A DNA stretch of 64,000 nucleotides from NCBI RefSeq assembly GCF_032854445.1, contig NC_088295.1, forward strand, positions 63,471,249 to 63,535,248, read 5' to 3'. Position numbers and translations under genes: made by a program. The notes under the pieces were generated by a model. That model saw nothing but the letters and a program-made list of their open reading frames with translations. It ran no database searches and was not told the DNA's origin. Below, in pieces: positions 63,101-64,000 of the stretch. Source of the DNA: Liolophura sinensis. Taxonomy: Eukaryota > Mollusca > Polyplacophora > Chitonida > Chitonidae. Numbering within the stretch: the first letter of the stretch is position 1; each line of letters opens with the position of its first letter.

Positions 63101-64000
63101 ATTTGGGCGAAAGCTAGCAATTTTTCATGAAGTGTTAATGGAGTTGATATATCTCCGAAAGGAGGTTATGTTCTTGGCAGCATTTATTTGTCTATCTATT
63201 TCTTTCTGTTTGTCTATCTGTCTTTACAGAAAAATGATTGGGCATATTTGGATGACATTTAGGGCATAGCTTAGCCTTGGACCAGTTAACAGTCCATTAA
63301 ATGTTGATGACAATCTGGATCTGTATTCATTAAATGTATCTTCCTCATTGTCAAATATTTGTCAGCAACTTTACAGAAAAAGTTATACACGGGGTTAAAT
63401 GAAACTTGTGACCCTACTTTGCTTTGTCCCAAGCACCACTCTGTTTCAGTTTGATGGTGATCCAAATGTGGATGCAGAACCAGGAATTTTTCAAATGGTC
63501 CTTCAAAATTGGAAGATATCACACAAATGTAGAGTGTTGTCTGTAATGTATTGCATGTACCGTCTTGTTAAGACTTGTGATTTTTCAACATTGGGAGATA
63601 CAACACAAATGTAGTGTGTTGTCTGTAATGTCTTGCATGTACTGTCTTGTTAAGACTTGTGATTTTTCAAAATTGGGAGATGCGACACAAATACAGAGTT
63701 TTCTTCGTTGTTTATTTGTCATTATTTCCACATATTTGACATGTCAGAGTATATGTACATATGGTGATATTTTGTCAGAAAAAGTTTCATTTTTTCTCTA
63801 TCCTGTAAGTATTTCTCTTTAAGTTTCTTTTAAGATTAATGACCTTGACATATTTTATATTGTCTAAATATCATTTATGCAGGGATTACATATTTATTTC
63901 TCGTGTATCAGGAGGAGATGAGAGAAGCTCAGCAATTGGCTGAAGAACAAGAGGAAAGAATGAGAGAGTTAGAGAGACAGGTAGGTTTGTTTGACACGGG
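47942..64000 (+). CDS. KIAA2012: KIAA2012-like coiled-coil protein, 5' part (runs off the window)
   Basis: Coding starts at ATG 48036. Exons: 48036-48128, 48553-48879, 49372-49523, 52075-52251, 52726-52823, 53166-53738, 54144-54225, 56051-56154, 57329-57430, 59210-59685, an uncertain one near 60344-60421, 60712-60985, 61550-61641, 61928-62065, 62291-62386, 62701-63021 and 63912-63980. Without the uncertain exon this gives 1058 codons in continuous phase, and the protein continues. The N-terminus (MLSSLSRGWG and IALPKTYLTRKGALLLFSS) resembles my recollection of human KIAA2012, whose N-terminus has an SLLSRGHG start and a TRKGAL block. The middle is low-complexity Ser/Thr/Pro/Glu sequence; from about 61980 the product is a Glu/Arg/Lys-rich helix typical of a coiled coil, matching the C-terminal architecture of KIAA2012. 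Function is unknown. Orthology should be tested; exon calls rest on splice sites and frame. Confidence 0.75.
48553..48879 (+). CDS. KIAA2012: KIAA2012-like exon 2: conserved N-terminal block
   Basis: The acceptor is TTGCACTAG at 48552; the donor is AAG|GTAAAT at 48880; 109 codons, phase 0 at both ends. It carries SALPRLGGGEEPVHRHG and IALPKTYLTRKGALLLFSS, the most diagnostic part of the protein, then LIDLSLNIGTLQRLTSSVL, a helical stretch. Confidence 0.85.
49372..49523 (+). CDS. KIAA2012: KIAA2012-like exon 3
   Basis: The acceptor is TTCTCAG at 49371; the donor is CA|GTAAGT at 49524; phase 0 in, 2 out. Encodes FENKLFLKFLKTLPD and DLSFYLERLKNTS: amphipathic, probably folded rather than disordered. 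Confidence 0.85.
52075..52251 (+). CDS. KIAA2012: KIAA2012-like exon 4
   Basis: The acceptor is CTTTTTAAG at 52074; the donor is AAG|GTGAAC at 52252. Phase 2 at both ends. The first half is helical (DVQELKSALEALDRS), then becomes Ser/Arg/Pro/His-rich. Confidence 0.85.
52480..52660 (-). repeat. tRNA-derived SINE (family D)
   Basis: The reverse strand has GATCAATGATGAGGCAGGCT, CAAATCCATCTCTCCCTGG (B-box region), TGGTTTCCTCTGCCCATTAA, then ACCACCATTTTTGATATTAG and a degenerate family A-type tail. It ends about 65 bp before exon 5. Confidence 0.65.
52726..52823 (+). CDS. KIAA2012: KIAA2012-like exon 5
   Basis: The acceptor is TGTGTGCAG at 52725; the donor is CAG|GTAACA at 52824. Phase 2 in, 1 out. 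Encodes SVSSSVSRNGVLSSDKLAS and LKSANFIDRTKT. Confidence 0.8.
53166..53738 (+). CDS. KIAA2012: KIAA2012-like exon 6: long acidic disordered segment
   Basis: The acceptor is CTTTCTGCAG at 53165; the donor is CAAG|GTTTGT at 53739. Phase 1 at both ends, about 191 codons. Rich in Ser, Glu, Asp, Asn and Thr with no hydrophobic core. The ending SEELDESSVTFAASEKEED is strongly acidic. Confidence 0.85.
54144..54225 (+). CDS. KIAA2012: KIAA2012-like exon 7
   Basis: The acceptor is GTACAG at 54143; the donor is CCAG|GTAAGA at 54226. Phase 1 in, 2 out. Encodes EIGDQAADRSGTEVKGEDQ and VREDRPLS, disordered and acidic. Confidence 0.75.
54400..54545 (-). repeat. SINE 3' portion
   Basis: The reverse strand reads ACATGGGAAAATTTGTCAGT, AGGTCGGTGGTTCACCTTGG, CTGGTTTCCTTAACCCATAA and GTGAGATATTTTTCAGTATG. 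It shares its body with 54990-55160 and 59005-59175. Confidence 0.65.
54695..55160 (+). repeat. tRNA-headed SINE with related 3' body
   Basis: The head has A box TAGCTCAGTGAG (54704-54715) and B box GAGTTCAATTCC (54745-54756), spaced as in a tRNA. About 230 bp of less recognisable sequence follows, then the body CTTGTCAGTAATTTGCCAGA, GGTCAGTGGTTACAAAGGG, CATAAAACTGACACACATTA and GAGTGAAAAATTCTTGCGTG. Head and body may belong to one long copy or to two insertions. Confidence 0.6.
56051..56154 (+). CDS. KIAA2012: KIAA2012-like exon 8
   Basis: The acceptor is CACCCCACAG at 56050; the donor is TCAG|GTGAGG at 56155. Phase 2 in, 1 out. Encodes TSLQDEDEEILESLKNC then GESAGEARPVSS. Confidence 0.8.
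57329..57430 (+). CDS. KIAA2012: KIAA2012-like exon 9
   Basis: The acceptor is TTTGTGTCAG at 57328; the donor is CCAG|GTATGT at 57431. Phase 1 at both ends. Encodes ISARRPGSRVNLKNSL and LLPPASPIERPAP, basic and Pro-rich. Confidence 0.75.
58975..59175 (+). repeat. SINE, 3' body and tail
   Basis: GTACGTCACGTGGGAAAGTG, GAGTAACTTGCCAAAGGTAA, GGTTTACTCTAGTTTCCTCC, AAGTAAAAAATTCAGGAATA and GTAAATAAATG at the end. It lies just before exon 10 and shares its body with 54400 and 54990. Confidence 0.6.
59210..59685 (+). CDS. KIAA2012: KIAA2012-like exon 10: long disordered segment
   Basis: The acceptor is TTTACAG at 59209; the donor is TGTAAG|GTTAGT at 59686. Phase 1 in, 0 out, 158 complete codons plus the shared one. 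It is Ser/Thr/Pro/Glu-rich; the start ASSPVGFFQTIEKDEILEQS is more structured. Most polar of the long exons. Confidence 0.85.
60344..60421 (+). CDS. KIAA2012: KIAA2012-like candidate exon 11 (uncertain)
   Basis: Acceptor TTTACCAG at 60343 and donor CAA|GTACAG (or the earlier CTG|GTATGC at 60392) keep phase 0 between exons 10 and 12 and give ITSLTERPSPVRSTALVCTS and following residues. The competing acceptor CAACAG at 60327 reads another frame (EQTLPDYFSDRASITSEKYS) into an in-frame TAG at 60469-60471. Skipping the exon also preserves the frame. It is not safe without transcript data. Confidence 0.35.
60712..60985 (+). CDS. KIAA2012: KIAA2012-like exon 12: Pro/Ser/Thr-rich
   Basis: The acceptor is GTTTGTAG at 60711; the donor is CATCC|GTAAGT at 60986. 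Phase 0 in, 1 out. Encodes KHESPIQDETGKLTKES, then a low-complexity run (SSSPTFTPPLPSPSSG, TPTPITPRPPSGSPP) and KTRPFRKTSPKTQPDI. Confidence 0.85.
61090..61510. repeat. 36-bp minisatellite in an intron
   Basis: The unit GGTATAGAAATAGTGGTGGG plus TACAGAANTAATGGTA is repeated nearly perfectly about six times between 61297 and 61505, with degenerate copies from about 61090. Because 36 is a multiple of three, the array opens long artefactual frames on both strands (repeating GGYRINGRYRNS on +, ISIPTINSVPTT on -). It lies between exons 12 and 13. Confidence 0.92.
61550..61641 (+). CDS. KIAA2012: KIAA2012-like exon 13
   Basis: The acceptor is TTTTGACAG at 61549; the donor is CAG|GTAAGG at 61642. 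Phase 1 in, 0 out. Encodes PPSSPDTLVRNLKSQTEI then LKDTHVSVVRPVQ. Read in a different frame from the overlapping minisatellite ORF. Confidence 0.8.
61928..62065 (+). CDS. KIAA2012: KIAA2012-like exon 14: basic segment, start of coiled coil
   Basis: The acceptor is TCATCACAG at 61927; the donor is AGG|GTATGT at 62066. 46 codons, phase 0. Lys/Ser/Arg-rich SSKRGKKSKSSRTKK is followed by the helical LAEIEAEMFEAEEKEIAKR. Confidence 0.88.
62291..62386 (+). CDS. KIAA2012: KIAA2012-like exon 15: coiled coil
   Basis: The acceptor is TATTTCAG at 62290; the donor is CAG|GTGAGC at 62387. 32 codons, phase 0. KLEIKVKKLEQQIIAKEI and following residues have heptad-like hydrophobic spacing. Confidence 0.88.
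62701..63021 (+). CDS. KIAA2012: KIAA2012-like exon 16: long coiled coil
   Basis: The acceptor is TGTTGACAG at 62700; the donor is GAG|GTGAGT at 63022. 107 codons, phase 0. Almost entirely Glu/Arg/Lys/Gln/Met with no Pro (REDREQKRKDELERKKQLAI, DEMERKRDEEERLALERFE), an extended charged helix. Confidence 0.92.
63509..63690. repeat. Tandem duplication, 82-bp period
   Basis: Units start at 63509, 63591 and 63673 (about 2.2 copies) and include TGTAATGTNTTGCATGTACY and CTTGTTAAGACTTGTGATTT. It lies in the intron before exon 17. Open frames across it are incidental. Confidence 0.85.
63912..63980 (+). CDS. KIAA2012: KIAA2012-like exon 17: coiled coil, last in window
   Basis: The acceptor is CGTGTATCAG at 63911; the donor is CAG|GTAGGT at 63981. 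23 codons, phase 0: EEMREAQQLAEEQEERMREL and ERQ. The gene continues beyond 64000. Confidence 0.88.

Noticed and set aside
1-64000. CRISPR array, bacterial operon or phage-like system
   Set aside because: All supported genes are intron-containing animal genes; the tandem arrays lack direct-repeat/spacer structure.

Overview
The window is eukaryotic nuclear DNA: AT-rich, with intron-split genes, GT-AG splice sites, microsatellites and many short interspersed elements. The tRNA-derived SINEs (3' module CTTGAGTACGGCGTAAAACACC followed by AAATAAATAAAT) and the sequences of the recognised proteins suggest a lophotrochozoan invertebrate such as a mollusc or brachiopod. I cannot name the species.

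Three protein genes can be reconstructed exon by exon with consistent splice phase. (1) A complete synaptotagmin-12 (SYT12) coding sequence lies on the + strand at 9126-37478: 8 coding exons, 423 codons, one N-terminal membrane segment and two C2 domains that have lost most Ca2+ ligands. Its first intron is 16.7 kb and holds most of the mobile DNA. (2) A complete TMEM258 gene (oligosaccharyltransferase accessory subunit) lies on the - strand at 43733-46865. It encodes 81 aa in three exons, and the first coding exon contributes only the start codon. (3) A gene resembling human KIAA2012 lies on the + strand from about 47942 and runs past the right edge. It has a conserved N-terminal block, a long disordered Ser/Thr/Pro/Glu-rich middle and a C-terminal coiled coil. 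TMEM258 and this gene point away from each other, with about 1.1 kb between the TMEM258 start codon and the KIAA2012-like acceptor.

Layout: 1-9065 no recognisable gene (one SINE); 9066-37602 SYT12; 37603-43732 intergenic DNA with SINE fragments and a foldback hairpin; 43733-46865 TMEM258; 46866-47941 divergent intergenic interval with a second hairpin; 47942-64000 KIAA2012-like gene, with two minisatellite-type repeats and several SINEs in its introns.

The genes do not form a pathway: a secretory-vesicle C2 protein, an ER glycosylation subunit and an uncharacterised coiled-coil protein. I found no CRISPR array, rRNA, canonical tRNA gene, retroelement ORF or virus-like gene. The most noteworthy observations are the KIAA2012-like gene in an invertebrate, the start-codon-only exon of TMEM258, a (TA)n tract touching the SYT12 exon-6 splice donor, a compact set of foldback MITEs, and a SINE superfamily with interchangeable heads on a shared 3' tail.
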